Of a stretch of 64,000 nucleotides of DNA, positions 37,001 to 44,286 are shown piece by piece (the first letter of the stretch is position 1; each line of letters begins with the position of its first letter). Origin of the DNA: JBMDXB01 sp048594975 (GTDB taxonomy: Bacteria; Acidobacteriota; Vicinamibacteria; Vicinamibacterales; 2-12-FULL-66-21); contig JBMDXQ010000006.1 of assembly GCA_048594975.1 (NCBI GenBank), positions 62,001-126,000 of the forward strand, written 5' to 3'. The translations under genes were made by a program, and so were the position numbers. The notes below the pieces were generated by a model, which saw nothing but the letters and a program-made list of their open reading frames with translations, was not told the DNA's origin and made no database searches.

Positions 37001-37238
37001 CGCCGGCCGCAACATCGCGCGCGGGCCCGGGTACGTGGCGTTCGACATGAGCGTGCAGCGCCGTCTGCCGATCGCCGGCCGCGTCGCCGCCTCGCTCAGG
37101 TGGGATGTCTTCAACCTCTTCAACCGGGCGAACTTCGGCAACCCCAACCCGGACATCACCTCGTCGACGGCCGGCGTCATCTCGACGCTCGCGGGCGATC
37201 CGCGGGTGATGCAGTTTTCGGTGAGGGTGCATTTCTGA
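34080..37238 (+). CDS. TonB-dependent receptor, Oar-like
   Basis: Second Oar-type outer-membrane receptor, 1052 residues. Signal peptide to W-A-Q (about residue 20). Carboxypeptidase-regulatory-like domain: DRATLTGVVRDPQHAVVPGA to about residue 120. Plug: V-T-N-L-P-L-A-V-R-N-W-D-D-L-L through G-G-A-I-V-V-T-T-K-S-G-T-N-D-L-R-G. The barrel ends FSVRVHF with a terminal Phe. Predicted to bind a nutrient at the surface and import it with TonB energy. ATG 34080 is chosen over 33975 because GGGGGAGC stands just before it and the signal peptide follows. A GGTTCC/GGAACC array starts nine bases after the stop, then the M20 peptidase gene, which may be co-transcribed. Confidence 0.93.
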   Translation: MMRRILFAIACLLITTPASWAQVDRATLTGVVRDPQHAVVPGATVKVTNVATGVEATTQSSAEGTYLIVNLAPGEYVVEVTAEGMQSSAQTIRLETGQRARLDLSLALGTVGETVRVEGVTPLLDTQSAVVGSVVSRDEVTNLPLAVRNWDDLLFTLPGVQGDRYTEQTGTTNAGRTGGVSVHGNRSLQNNFLLDGVDNNSISTNVQELSTQVSRPSIDAIDEFKVVTSPFTAEYGRAPGGAIVVTTKSGTNDLRGTFYDYYRDEKFDAKTYFAARANPPIEKAKNDQNQFGANLGGPIVKSRAFFFGDFEATRISQGVLRTGRVPTLAERTGVFSSQILDPANGRQPFPTNTIPQDRIDPIARQILALVPEPNNSGANNFIRQPNVEDDGERYLVRSDLKLSARDNLFVRYIFTDRLRFVPGFFGGVVDGTSTSAWGRNFLTSHSTIVGWTKVLGASLVNEARVSWARGVSDGQQDPFGTPGPQVPGVPDDPVVRGGIIGVDLSGNLRLGSPNFMPKYQHTDQVQYLNTLTWLRGAHNLKFGTDVMLPMNNEFFDIPSTRGNVGFNGQFTGNAVADFLLGYARQAELSNVHIVNQRRYAYAVFVQDDWRPTTQLTLNLGLRYDFMSPAYEKDDRMANFDPASSALRYATAGSLEERALVKPDRNNLGPRLGAVYQLNDRTVLRGGYGIFYNPLDRIGSEDQLALNPPGLRNVNQTTSSNTSPILLLHNGFPPNYLDPANIDTRRLLIRAANPSGENAMFQQFSVGAEQQIAHDFVVSADLVGNYGRDIAVLRNLNQPANGNGARPYPNFGHIQWRDPVGTSEYLGLDLSVEKRMGRGHSYRLSYTLSDARDQAPEHLAATSGRPQNTNDIAGWEGPSDFDVRHRFVANFIVETPVGSGRRFDLGGTGNALLGGWTISGIYTARSGRPFTVTQGSLEGAAWVPNRTGDPKGPQTIEQWFNLDAFERVPAGVFGNAGRNIARGPGYVAFDMSVQRRLPIAGRVAASLRWDVFNLFNRANFGNPNPDITSSTAGVISTLAGDPRVMQFSVRVHF

Positions 37239-37246
37239 GCGGTCTT

Positions 37247-37329
37247 GGTTCCGGGGTTCCGCAGGTTCCGGCGGTTCCAGCGCTCATTGAACCCCCGGAA
37301 CCCCAAGGAACCTCGGAACCCAGGGAACC
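37247..37329. repeat. GGTTCC/GGAACC inverted array, copy 2
   Basis: Four GGTTCC units at 37247, 37255, 37264 and 37273 are mirrored by four GGAACC units at 37297, 37307, 37315 and 37324, each spaced 8-10 bases. The result is an imperfect hairpin of roughly 80 bases, nine bases after the TonB receptor stop and 21 bases before the M20 peptidase start. Confidence 0.9.
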
Positions 37330-37350
37330 TCGGAATCAGGAAAGGCGCAC

Positions 37351-38730
37351 GTGAAAAAGACGCTCGCTGCGGCAGCCGCCGTCGCCTGCGCGTCCGGCGT
37401 CCTCTCGGCGCAGGCGGCGCTCGATTGGAAGGCGCTGGAGGCCGAGGCGCTCAGGACGCTCCAGGCCTACCTCCGGATCGACACGTCGAATCCGCCGGGC
37501 GACGTGACCCGGGCCGCCGACTTCCTCGCGGCGATCCTCGAGCGCGAGGGCATCCAGGTGAAACGTTACGAGTCGGCCCCCGGCCGCTCAATCCTCCTCG
37601 CCCGCCTGCCGGCGACGGCAGCCGCAGGGCGGGAGCCCGGTCCCGGCAGATCCGGTCCCGCCAGCGCCAAACCGATCGTCCTCCTCCATCACATGGACGT
37701 CGTGCCGACCGATCCCTCGCGATGGCAGTACCAACCCTTCGGCGGCGAGATCGCCGGCGGCGCGATCTGGGGCCGTGGCGCGATGGACATGAAGGGGATC
37801 GGCGTCGCGCATCTGTATACGCTCATCGCCTTGAAGCGTCAGCAGGCGCGGCTGGACCGCGACGTGATCCTGATGGCGGTGCCGGACGAGGAGGTGGGCG
37901 GCGCCCTCGGCGCGGCGTGGATGCGCGAGAAACACTATGCAGACTTCGAGCCGGAGTACATCGTCGACGAGGGCGGCTTCGGTAGCCGCGACCTCTTTGC
38001 CCCGGGGAAGCTCGTCTTCGGGATCTCTGTCGCCGAGAAGAAGATTATCTGGCTGCAGCTCACCGCAGAAGGCGTCGCCGGCCACGGATCGCAGCCGCAC
38101 GATCGCAATCCGAACGATCGGCTGATCTGGGCGCTCACCCGGCTGCTGGCCGAGCCGTTGCCGACCTCGTCGTTCCCCGTGCTCGACGCCGTGAAGGCCC
38201 GTGTCGGCCCGCTGGCGGCGAACAAGTTCACCAACGCCATCCAGCACTCGACGATTTCGCTCACGACGCTTCGCTCGGGCGTGGGCGAGCCGCCGAAAGT
38301 GAACGTCATCCCGTCGGTCGCCGAGGCGACACTGGACTGCCGGGTGCTGCCGGGGACGTCGAAGGACGAGTGGCTGAAGGAAATCGCGCGGCGCCTGGGC
38401 GATCCCGAGGTGAAGGTGACGGTAACCTACGAGTCGGACGACCCGGTCGTGACGACGCACGACTCGGCGCTGTACCGCGCCCTCGAGTCGGCGGTGAAGC
38501 GCCGTTACCCCGATGCCATTGTCACGCCCATGGTCATCCCGTACGGCACGGATTCCAACGGGTTCCGTTCGCGCGGGGTGAAGAGCTACGGGGTCATGCC
38601 GGCAATCCTGCCGGCGGCGGCCGTCGCGTCCATGCACGGCGACGCCGAGTTCATCCCGGCCGACGCGCTCGGCCCCGCGATCCAGATCTTCTACGACGCG
38701 CTGCGGGAGGTTGCGTCGCCTGTGAAGTGA
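37351..38730 (+). CDS. M20 family metallopeptidase, exported
   Basis: A 459-residue zinc peptidase of family M20. The signal peptide ends near LSA-QA. Metal-site motifs are L-L-H-H-M-D-V-V (H114, D116), G-R-G-A-M-D-M-K-G, V-P-D-E-E-V-G-G (E180/E181) and a terminal M-H-G-D-A-E-F. The dimerisation domain is around residues 220-330 (GVAGHGSQPHDRNPNDR). Expected to cleave amino acids from peptides or acyl groups in the periplasm. Start is a GTG preceded by AGGAAAGG. Its position right after a TonB receptor suggests it works on imported peptides. Confidence 0.93.
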   Translation: MKKTLAAAAAVACASGVLSAQAALDWKALEAEALRTLQAYLRIDTSNPPGDVTRAADFLAAILEREGIQVKRYESAPGRSILLARLPATAAAGREPGPGRSGPASAKPIVLLHHMDVVPTDPSRWQYQPFGGEIAGGAIWGRGAMDMKGIGVAHLYTLIALKRQQARLDRDVILMAVPDEEVGGALGAAWMREKHYADFEPEYIVDEGGFGSRDLFAPGKLVFGISVAEKKIIWLQLTAEGVAGHGSQPHDRNPNDRLIWALTRLLAEPLPTSSFPVLDAVKARVGPLAANKFTNAIQHSTISLTTLRSGVGEPPKVNVIPSVAEATLDCRVLPGTSKDEWLKEIARRLGDPEVKVTVTYESDDPVVTTHDSALYRALESAVKRRYPDAIVTPMVIPYGTDSNGFRSRGVKSYGVMPAILPAAAVASMHGDAEFIPADALGPAIQIFYDALREVASPVK

Positions 38731-38800
38731 CCGCGTCTGTTCGCCCTCGAGGGCCGCCCGTGCAAGGCGGCCGTCCGAGCCGTGTCACCGTCCTAGAAGC

Positions 38801-39598
38801 ATGCGTGCACTGATGCTCTACGTCGTGACCGCGTGGTTCGCGGCCGTTTGCGCGGCGAACGCCCAGGCGCCGTCGGCGTCCGTTCCAGGCGGTCCGACCG
38901 CGGGCACCATCTGGCTCATCTTCGTCGACGATCTTCACCTCCACTTCCAAGACACGGGCCGCCTCAGGGGATGCCTCAGCGAAATCGCGCGGGAACTGTT
39001 TCGTGACGGCGACCTGTTCGCGGTCCGATCGAGCGGCGCTTCCGCTCTGGCAGTCGACCTCACGTCCGACCGGGCACTGCTCCATGCAGCGATCGCGAAG
39101 GTGAGCGGCGCCGCCCTCGCGCCGCGCGACATCCTTGAAGCCCGGTCGCGCCCCGGTGGGAGTGACGAGACCGTCTACCGCGCCAGCGTCGCCCTGTCTG
39201 GGGCCCGACAGATGCTCGTGACAGTGCGCGACGCGCACAGCCGCCGGAAAGCGGCCATTTACGTCAGCGGCGGGTACGGGTTCGAGCTTTCGTCGCGGGG
39301 CGGTCCGCCGTCAGGCGCGACCTCCGGTGGCACACCCGTTATCACCGTCGACGACCTGCGTCGTGAATTTGCCGCGCTGGTGCTGGAGGCGAGGCGGACC
39401 GGCGTCCGGATCTTCACGACCGAGCCGCCGGGGCTCAAGCCGAGGGCAAGGTTGGCGGATGCCGCCGAGTGGGAGATCTACCTCGCGCTGACGCAGCGCA
39501 CCCGGCGCGCGCTGTCCGAGCAGACGGGCGGAGTGGCACTGCCGGACGCGCGGGATTCAAGCGAGATCGTGAAGCGGATCCGCGACGCGGTGCGTTGA
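38801..39598 (+). CDS. VWFA-related acidobacterial domain protein
   Basis: A 265-residue exported protein of the VWFA-related type common in Acidobacteriota. After a signal peptide (ending A-N-A-Q) comes I-W-L-I-F-V-D-D-L-H-L-H-F near residue 33, the first strand of the domain. Then LFRDGDLFAVRSSGASALAVDLTSDRALL and R-K-A-A-I-Y-V-S-G-G-Y-G-F, the core strand later in the fold. The classical MIDAS D-x-S-x-S is not intact (D-D-L-H instead), so metal-dependent adhesion is doubtful. Function unknown. It ends 35 bases before the hybrid kinase on the other strand. Confidence 0.8.
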   Translation: MRALMLYVVTAWFAAVCAANAQAPSASVPGGPTAGTIWLIFVDDLHLHFQDTGRLRGCLSEIARELFRDGDLFAVRSSGASALAVDLTSDRALLHAAIAKVSGAALAPRDILEARSRPGGSDETVYRASVALSGARQMLVTVRDAHSRRKAAIYVSGGYGFELSSRGGPPSGATSGGTPVITVDDLRREFAALVLEARRTGVRIFTTEPPGLKPRARLADAAEWEIYLALTQRTRRALSEQTGGVALPDARDSSEIVKRIRDAVR

Positions 39599-39633
39599 GG
39601 AAGGCGCCCCGCGGAGCAGGGCGCGCGAGGGCG

Positions 39634-41469
39634 TTACGATGCCGCCTCCTGGGCGACGTCCGTTCCTTTCGGCAGCCGAACCACGAACTCGGCGCCCCGG
39701 CCGGCGCCCTCGCTGTAGGCGGTGACGCTGCCGCCGTGCCGCTCGACCAGACCGCGGACCACCGCCAGCCCGACGCCGATCCCCCGCTCGTCGGTCGTTC
39801 CTTGAGCGAACAGGTCGAAGATGCGCGGCAGCATTTCCGGCGAGATCCCCCGGCCCGTGTCCGTCACCCGGACGACGATCGTCCCGTGACCCGGCTCGAC
39901 GGCCAGCGCGATGCGGCCGCCGTGCGGCGTGAACTTGGCCGCGTTGTTCAACAGGTTCGAGAACACCTGCTGCAGCCGCTGCGGATCGGCGGTGACCCAC
40001 ACCATATCGCCCGGCAGCTGCACGCACAACTCCTGTTCGCGCTCACGTACCAGCGGCCGGACGACGCTGACCGCGCTGGTCAGGACGTCGTTGATGGCGA
40101 CGCGTTGCGGCCGGATGGCGACCTTGCCCTGTGCGATGCGCGACGCGTCGAGCAGATCCTCGATGAGTCGCTCCATCTGGCCGACCTGGCGCTCGATGAC
40201 CTCGAAGGCGCGACGCGCGGTGTCGGGGCTGGCCCCCCGCTTCACCAGCTCGAGCGCCGTGACGATCGGCGCCAGCGGCTGCCGCAGCTCGTGCGCAACG
40301 GTGGCGATGAACTCGTCCTTGCGCCGATCCGCTTGCCTCAGATCCTCCTCGAGACGCTTGCGGTCGGTGATGTCGGTCGAGACGCCGCAGATCGCGTAGA
40401 CCTCGCCGCGCTCGTCCACCAGCGGCGCCTTCACCGAGATGTAGGTGTGCTGCCCGTCGTCCTGTGGCACGACCTCCTCGAACTCGATCGCCGTGCCGGT
40501 ACGAAGGATGGCCCGATTGTTCTCCTCGAACTGGCGGGCGACGTCGGCGTCGAACAGATCGCGCATCGAGCGGCCGGCGATCGCATCCGGCTCCAGCCGG
40601 AACGTCGCCCCCCATGCACGGTTGACCAGCAGGACGCGGCAGTCGGCGTCGACGACGTATACGAGGGCCGTGGTGTTGTCGAGGATGGTGCGGAGCCGTC
40701 CTTCGGACACGCGCAGGGCGTGCTGCGCGTCGCGCTCCTCGGTGATGTCGTGGCCGATGCTGAGGGTCCAGGCGCCGCCCTCGGGTGCGGCCACGGCGAT
40801 CAGGCGAAGCTCGATGAGGCGATCGGTGCCCCCCGCTGTTCGCCAGCGGACCTCCTGGGGGGTGTCGGAGGCGCGGGCGTCCTGGAAGCGCCGGCTGACG
40901 AGCTCGCGATCGGGGAGCGCGATCAGCGTGTCGACGAAGGGCCGGCCCAGCACCTCGTCGCGCGCGTAGCCGGTCAGCGCCTCGCACGCCGGATTGAACA
41001 GTGCGATGCGTCCCTCGCGGTCGGCGCCGGCGACGAGCATCGGGGCCCGGTCGATGATCGCGTTGAGCAGGTCCTCCGTGCGGCGGCTGCGCACGATCGC
41101 GCGGATGACCGCCACCAGCTCCGCCGGCTCGATCGGCTCGATCAGGTAGGCGTCGGCGCCGCTGTCGAGACCGCGGACGCGGTACTCGGCGTCGGTGAAG
41201 TGCGCCGAGATCTGCACGACGCGGATCCCCGCCGTCAGCGGGTTGCCCTTGATCTGCTGCGCGAGCTCGAAGCCGCTGCCGTCCGCCAGACCGACGTCGG
41301 TGAGCATGACGTCGGGCCGTTGCTCGTAGGCGGCCACGAGTGCGTCACGGATGGTCGACGCCTCGATCACCCGGAACCCAGCGCCCTCGAGCAGCCGCCG
41401 CCGGAGGTGGCGATTCTCGTCGCGATCGTCGACGTGCAGGACCGTCGGGCGGGCGGAATCCGGGGACAT
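39634..41469 (-). CDS. PAS-containing sensor kinase with N-terminal receiver
   Basis: A soluble 611-residue signalling protein. The receiver domain is at about 8-125 with acidic D14/D15 and phospho-site D58 (M-L-T-D-V-G-L-A-D-G). Two PAS domains follow, at about 130-250 (LLNAIIDRAPMLVAGADREG) and 255-375 (LRTILDNTTALVYVVDADC). HisKA has H393 in V-A-H-E-L-R-Q-P-L-A. The ATPase domain has F-S-N-L-L-N-N-A-A-K-F-T, D-T-G-R-G-I and G-V-G-L-A-V-V-R. No membrane helix. It probably receives a phosphoryl group from another kinase and senses an internal cue; partner unknown. Confidence 0.93.
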   Translation of the reverse strand: MSPDSARPTVLHVDDRDENRHLRRRLLEGAGFRVIEASTIRDALVAAYEQRPDVMLTDVGLADGSGFELAQQIKGNPLTAGIRVVQISAHFTDAEYRVRGLDSGADAYLIEPIEPAELVAVIRAIVRSRRTEDLLNAIIDRAPMLVAGADREGRIALFNPACEALTGYARDEVLGRPFVDTLIALPDRELVSRRFQDARASDTPQEVRWRTAGGTDRLIELRLIAVAAPEGGAWTLSIGHDITEERDAQHALRVSEGRLRTILDNTTALVYVVDADCRVLLVNRAWGATFRLEPDAIAGRSMRDLFDADVARQFEENNRAILRTGTAIEFEEVVPQDDGQHTYISVKAPLVDERGEVYAICGVSTDITDRKRLEEDLRQADRRKDEFIATVAHELRQPLAPIVTALELVKRGASPDTARRAFEVIERQVGQMERLIEDLLDASRIAQGKVAIRPQRVAINDVLTSAVSVVRPLVREREQELCVQLPGDMVWVTADPQRLQQVFSNLLNNAAKFTPHGGRIALAVEPGHGTIVVRVTDTGRGISPEMLPRIFDLFAQGTTDERGIGVGLAVVRGLVERHGGSVTAYSEGAGRGAEFVVRLPKGTDVAQEAAS

Positions 41470-41532
41470 GGCTGTGCACGCGCCACTCTTGGCAGAATGT
41501 GATTATAGTAGGACGGCGGCGGCGGGGAGATG

Positions 41533-41570
41533 AAACTAAGAACTGGGGACTTTGAACTAGGGAGTCAGAA
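41533..41570. repeat. Short-period GAACTGGG-type array
   Basis: AACTAAGAACTGGGGACTTT followed by GAACTAGGGAGTCAGAAC: units of 8-10 bases resembling GAACTnGG. It sits in the divergent spacer between the PAS kinase and the SEC-C gene. Confidence 0.5.
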
Positions 41571-41606
41571 CGCGGACGCCGATCGCCGGTACGGTACACT
41601 TCCCTT

Positions 41607-41879
41607 ATGGCTCCGAAGACTACTGCACGACCGGGCCGCAACGACCCGTGTTACTGCGGGTCGGGCCGCAAGTACAAGCACTGCTGCCTGGCGAAGGACG
41701 AGAAGAAGGCGGCTGCCGCGCGCGCCAAGGCGGTGGCAACCGTAGCAGCCGAGGCGTCCTCGGCCACGCCGCCGGCGGCGCGCCCGCCCAAACCGCAGAC
41801 ACGCCAGCCGTGGAAGGCCGCCAACTCGCACGGGTTCGTTCCGCGCACGCGGCTGCCGCGCAAGGTTGGCGGGAGCTGA
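41607..41879 (+). CDS. SEC-C motif zinc-binding protein
   Basis: A 90-residue protein carrying a complete SEC-C zinc site: R-N-D-P-C-Y-C-G-S-G-R-K-Y-K-H-C-C, with Cys15, Cys17, Cys26 and His25/Cys27. The rest is an Ala/Lys-rich linker and a basic tail. SEC-C motifs occur at the ends of SecA and YecA-type proteins and here stand alone, possibly binding ribosome or nucleic acid. It lies 57 bases upstream of the AlkZ-related gene on the same strand. Confidence 0.85.
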   Translation: MAPKTTARPGRNDPCYCGSGRKYKHCCLAKDEKKAAAARAKAVATVAAEASSATPPAARPPKPQTRQPWKAANSHGFVPRTRLPRKVGGS

Positions 41880-41936
41880 TCGACTTAGCGCGGGGCCGCG
41901 GTGTCTCCGCGGCCGCGCCATCCGCGCGGTCGAACC

Positions 41937-42842
41937 ATGCGACGCAAGCCCGAGATTCCCCCAGAGATCGAGGAGTACCGCGACCGGCGCTGGCGCCGGG
42001 AGGGCACCAGACAGGTCGAGTCGGCGATCGAGGCGGAGCGCTTCGTCGAGCAGGTCGGCTTTGCCGCCTGCATGACGGACTCGCGCCGGCCCGGTCCGTC
42101 GCTGTACGTCGCGGTGTGCGGCCGGCGCGACGCCGTGATGCCGCGCAACGTCCAGAAGGATCCCGAGTCGTCGCTGACCTGGCTGCTGAAGGACGAGATC
42201 GTCCGGAGGGGCCGCATCTACTACGCCAAGCTCGCGCGCGGTACGACCATGTTCCTCGCCCCCCGGATGGTGCCGTACTTCCACGCCGTCTGGGGCGTGC
42301 GCCGCGCCGACGAGGCGACGCGCCTGAGCAGGCCCGCGCGGGCGATCCTGAAGGCGCTCCGCCAGGAGTGGGAAATGGCGACGTCGGACCTTCGCGACGA
42401 CTCCGGCGTGAAGGACCGCCATGCCTTCGGGCGGGCGATGGACGAGCTCCAGGCGGCGATGCTCGTCGTCCCGAGCGCCGTCTTCTACCAGCCGAAGTTC
42501 ACGTACATCTGGACCCTCGCCGTCGGCCGCTTTCCGCAGGCCCTGACCCGCCGCGTCAGCCGCAACGCCGCCCTGCGGGAGATCGCGCGCTGTTTCCTGG
42601 CCGGCGCCGGCATGACGATTCCGGGCGAGCTGGCGCGCGTGACCGGACTGAGTCGGCCCGAGGCGGGACTAGGCAACCGCGCGCTGGTCGCCGAGGGCTA
42701 CGCGACCATGTTCGCGCCGGGGTTCTATGGACTGGCCGCTGTCCCGGAGCCGCAGGAGCAGACGGTGGTCGCCGGCGAGCAGCTGGAAGAAACCGGCGAC
42801 TTCTCCGAACGGAGCCAGCGAAACGGCTGGGAGGGAGGATGA
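41937..42842 (+). CDS. AlkZ-related winged-helix protein
   Basis: A 301-residue protein resembling the AlkZ (YcaQ)-related group, helix-turn-helix proteins related to DNA glycosylases that unhook crosslinks. Visible features: F-V-E-Q-V-G-F-A-A-C-M-T-D-S-R-R-P-G-P-S-L-Y-V-A-V-C-G near residue 40 and D-P-E-S-S-L-T-W-L-L-K-D-E-I-V near residue 72. A winged-helix block with RPARAILKALRQEWEMATSD is near 130, and a C-terminal helix-turn-helix block contains GMTIPGELARVTGLSRPEAG. The catalytic Q-x-Q motif of true AlkZ is not evident, so glycosylase activity is unproven. ATG 41937 is preferred over GTG 41901. Its stop overlaps the fucosidase start (ATGA). Confidence 0.7.
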   Translation: MRRKPEIPPEIEEYRDRRWRREGTRQVESAIEAERFVEQVGFAACMTDSRRPGPSLYVAVCGRRDAVMPRNVQKDPESSLTWLLKDEIVRRGRIYYAKLARGTTMFLAPRMVPYFHAVWGVRRADEATRLSRPARAILKALRQEWEMATSDLRDDSGVKDRHAFGRAMDELQAAMLVVPSAVFYQPKFTYIWTLAVGRFPQALTRRVSRNAALREIARCFLAGAGMTIPGELARVTGLSRPEAGLGNRALVAEGYATMFAPGFYGLAAVPEPQEQTVVAGEQLEETGDFSERSQRNGWEGG

Positions 42843-44206
42843 CGCGCCGCGCGTTCCTCGCCGCCGCCGCGGCAACGGGAGCCGTTCTGGCGCCTGGCGG
42901 CGCCGCCGTGCGTAACCACGCTGCACAGTTGCGCCCGCGCCCCCGGCCGTCGGCCGCGCAGCAGGCCTGGCAGCGCGACGAGCTGGCGCTCTTCCTCCAC
43001 TTCGGCGTGAACACCTTCACGGATCGGGAATGGGGAGACGGGAAAGAGGACCCCGCGATCTTCTCACCGTCCAATCTGGACGCTCGGCAGTGGGCGCGGG
43101 CGGCGCGCGCGGCGGGGTTCCGCGCCATGGTGCTGACCGCCAAGCACCATGACGGCTTCTGCCTGTGGCCGACCAAGACGACGAAGCACACGGTGGCGAG
43201 CAGCCCCTTCCGCGGCGGCCGCGGCGACGTCGTCCGCGAGTTCGTCGATGCGTGCCGTGCCGAAGGACTTCGTCCCGGCGTCTACCTCTCGCCCTGGGAT
43301 CGGAACAACCCGTCGTACGGAGACTCGCCGCGCTACAACGATCTCTACTGCGATCAGCTGACGGAGCTGCTGACACAGTACGGGCCAATGGCCGAGGTGT
43401 GGTTCGACGGCGCGAACGGCGAGGGCCCGAACGGCAAGCGGCAGGTGTACGACTGGCCGCGGTTCTGGGGGCTGGTGAAGAAGCTGCAGCCCGAGGCGGT
43501 CATCTTTTCCGATGCCGGGCCCGACGTGCGGTGGTGCGGCAACGAGACAGGCTCGGCCGGCGATCCAAACTGGTCCACGGTGGATCCCACGAAGGTCCCG
43601 TATCCGGGCGCGAGCGGCCCCGGCATCACCGAAGCGCTGCAGCACGGCGACCGGGAGGGTTCGGTGTGGCGGCCGGCCGAGGCCGACACGTCCATCCGGC
43701 GCGGCTGGTTCCACCATCCCGCCCAGGATGGCGCGGTGCGCACGGTGGAGCAACTGGTCGAGCTGTACTTTCATTCGGTGGGGCGCAACTCGAAGCTGCT
43801 GCTCAACGTGCCGCCGACGCGCGCGGGCGTGCTGCACGAGACGGATGTGGCGCGGCTCGCGGGCATGCACGATCGGCTGCGCAGCCTGTTCGCAGTGGAT
43901 CATGCGGCCGGCGCGCGCGTGGCGTGGAAGGCCGCGGGCCAGCGCGCGGCGGAAGCCGTCGTGGAGCTGCATACGCCGGCGTCGATCTCGATGGTGCGCC
44001 TGGAAGAGGACATCGCTGGCGGCCAGGACGTCGCGGCCTACACCCTCTTCGGATCCGCCGGCGCGGACTGGCAGGCGCTCTCGAGGGGGTCGACCATCGG
44101 TTACGCGAAGATCGACCGTTTCGAACCCGTGACCGTTCGACGAGTGAAGCTCGTCGTCGAAGATGCCGTTGCGCCGCCGCGTCGCGTGGCCATTCGATGC
44201 TACTGA
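42839..44206 (+). CDS. Alpha-L-fucosidase, GH29
   Basis: Glycoside hydrolase family 29, predicted to cleave terminal alpha-L-fucose from glycans with retention. A twin-arginine-like signal (M-T-R-R-A-F-L-A-A-A-A) covers residues 1-22. The TIM barrel starts A-L-F-L-H-F-G-V-N-T-F (H54) and has V-L-T-A-K-H-H-D-G-F-C-L-W (H103, H104). The nucleophile is likely D190 in A-E-V-W-F-D-G-A-N-G. A C-terminal beta domain begins near residue 350. Length 455 aa is normal. The ATG overlaps the AlkZ-related stop by four bases with GGGAGG before it, an odd pairing of repair-like and glycan genes. Confidence 0.9.
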   Translation: MTRRAFLAAAAATGAVLAPGGAAVRNHAAQLRPRPRPSAAQQAWQRDELALFLHFGVNTFTDREWGDGKEDPAIFSPSNLDARQWARAARAAGFRAMVLTAKHHDGFCLWPTKTTKHTVASSPFRGGRGDVVREFVDACRAEGLRPGVYLSPWDRNNPSYGDSPRYNDLYCDQLTELLTQYGPMAEVWFDGANGEGPNGKRQVYDWPRFWGLVKKLQPEAVIFSDAGPDVRWCGNETGSAGDPNWSTVDPTKVPYPGASGPGITEALQHGDREGSVWRPAEADTSIRRGWFHHPAQDGAVRTVEQLVELYFHSVGRNSKLLLNVPPTRAGVLHETDVARLAGMHDRLRSLFAVDHAAGARVAWKAAGQRAAEAVVELHTPASISMVRLEEDIAGGQDVAAYTLFGSAGADWQALSRGSTIGYAKIDRFEPVTVRRVKLVVEDAVAPPRRVAIRCY

Positions 44207-44241
44207 AGCGCGGCGACAACTTCCAGCCGCCTGACTGCCAC

Positions 44242-44271
44242 CAGTTGGTCTTTGGCAGGTTGGGAGTTGCC
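44242..44271. repeat. TTGG-type short-period repeat between convergent genes
   Basis: CAGTTGGTCTTTGGCAGG followed by TTGGGAGTTGCC, a near copy of the unit at 32851-32871 apart from an extra CAGGTTGG. It lies 36 bases after the fucosidase stop and 15 before the opposing gene's stop. Confidence 0.55.
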
Positions 44272-44286
44272 ACACGAGGCAGCAGT

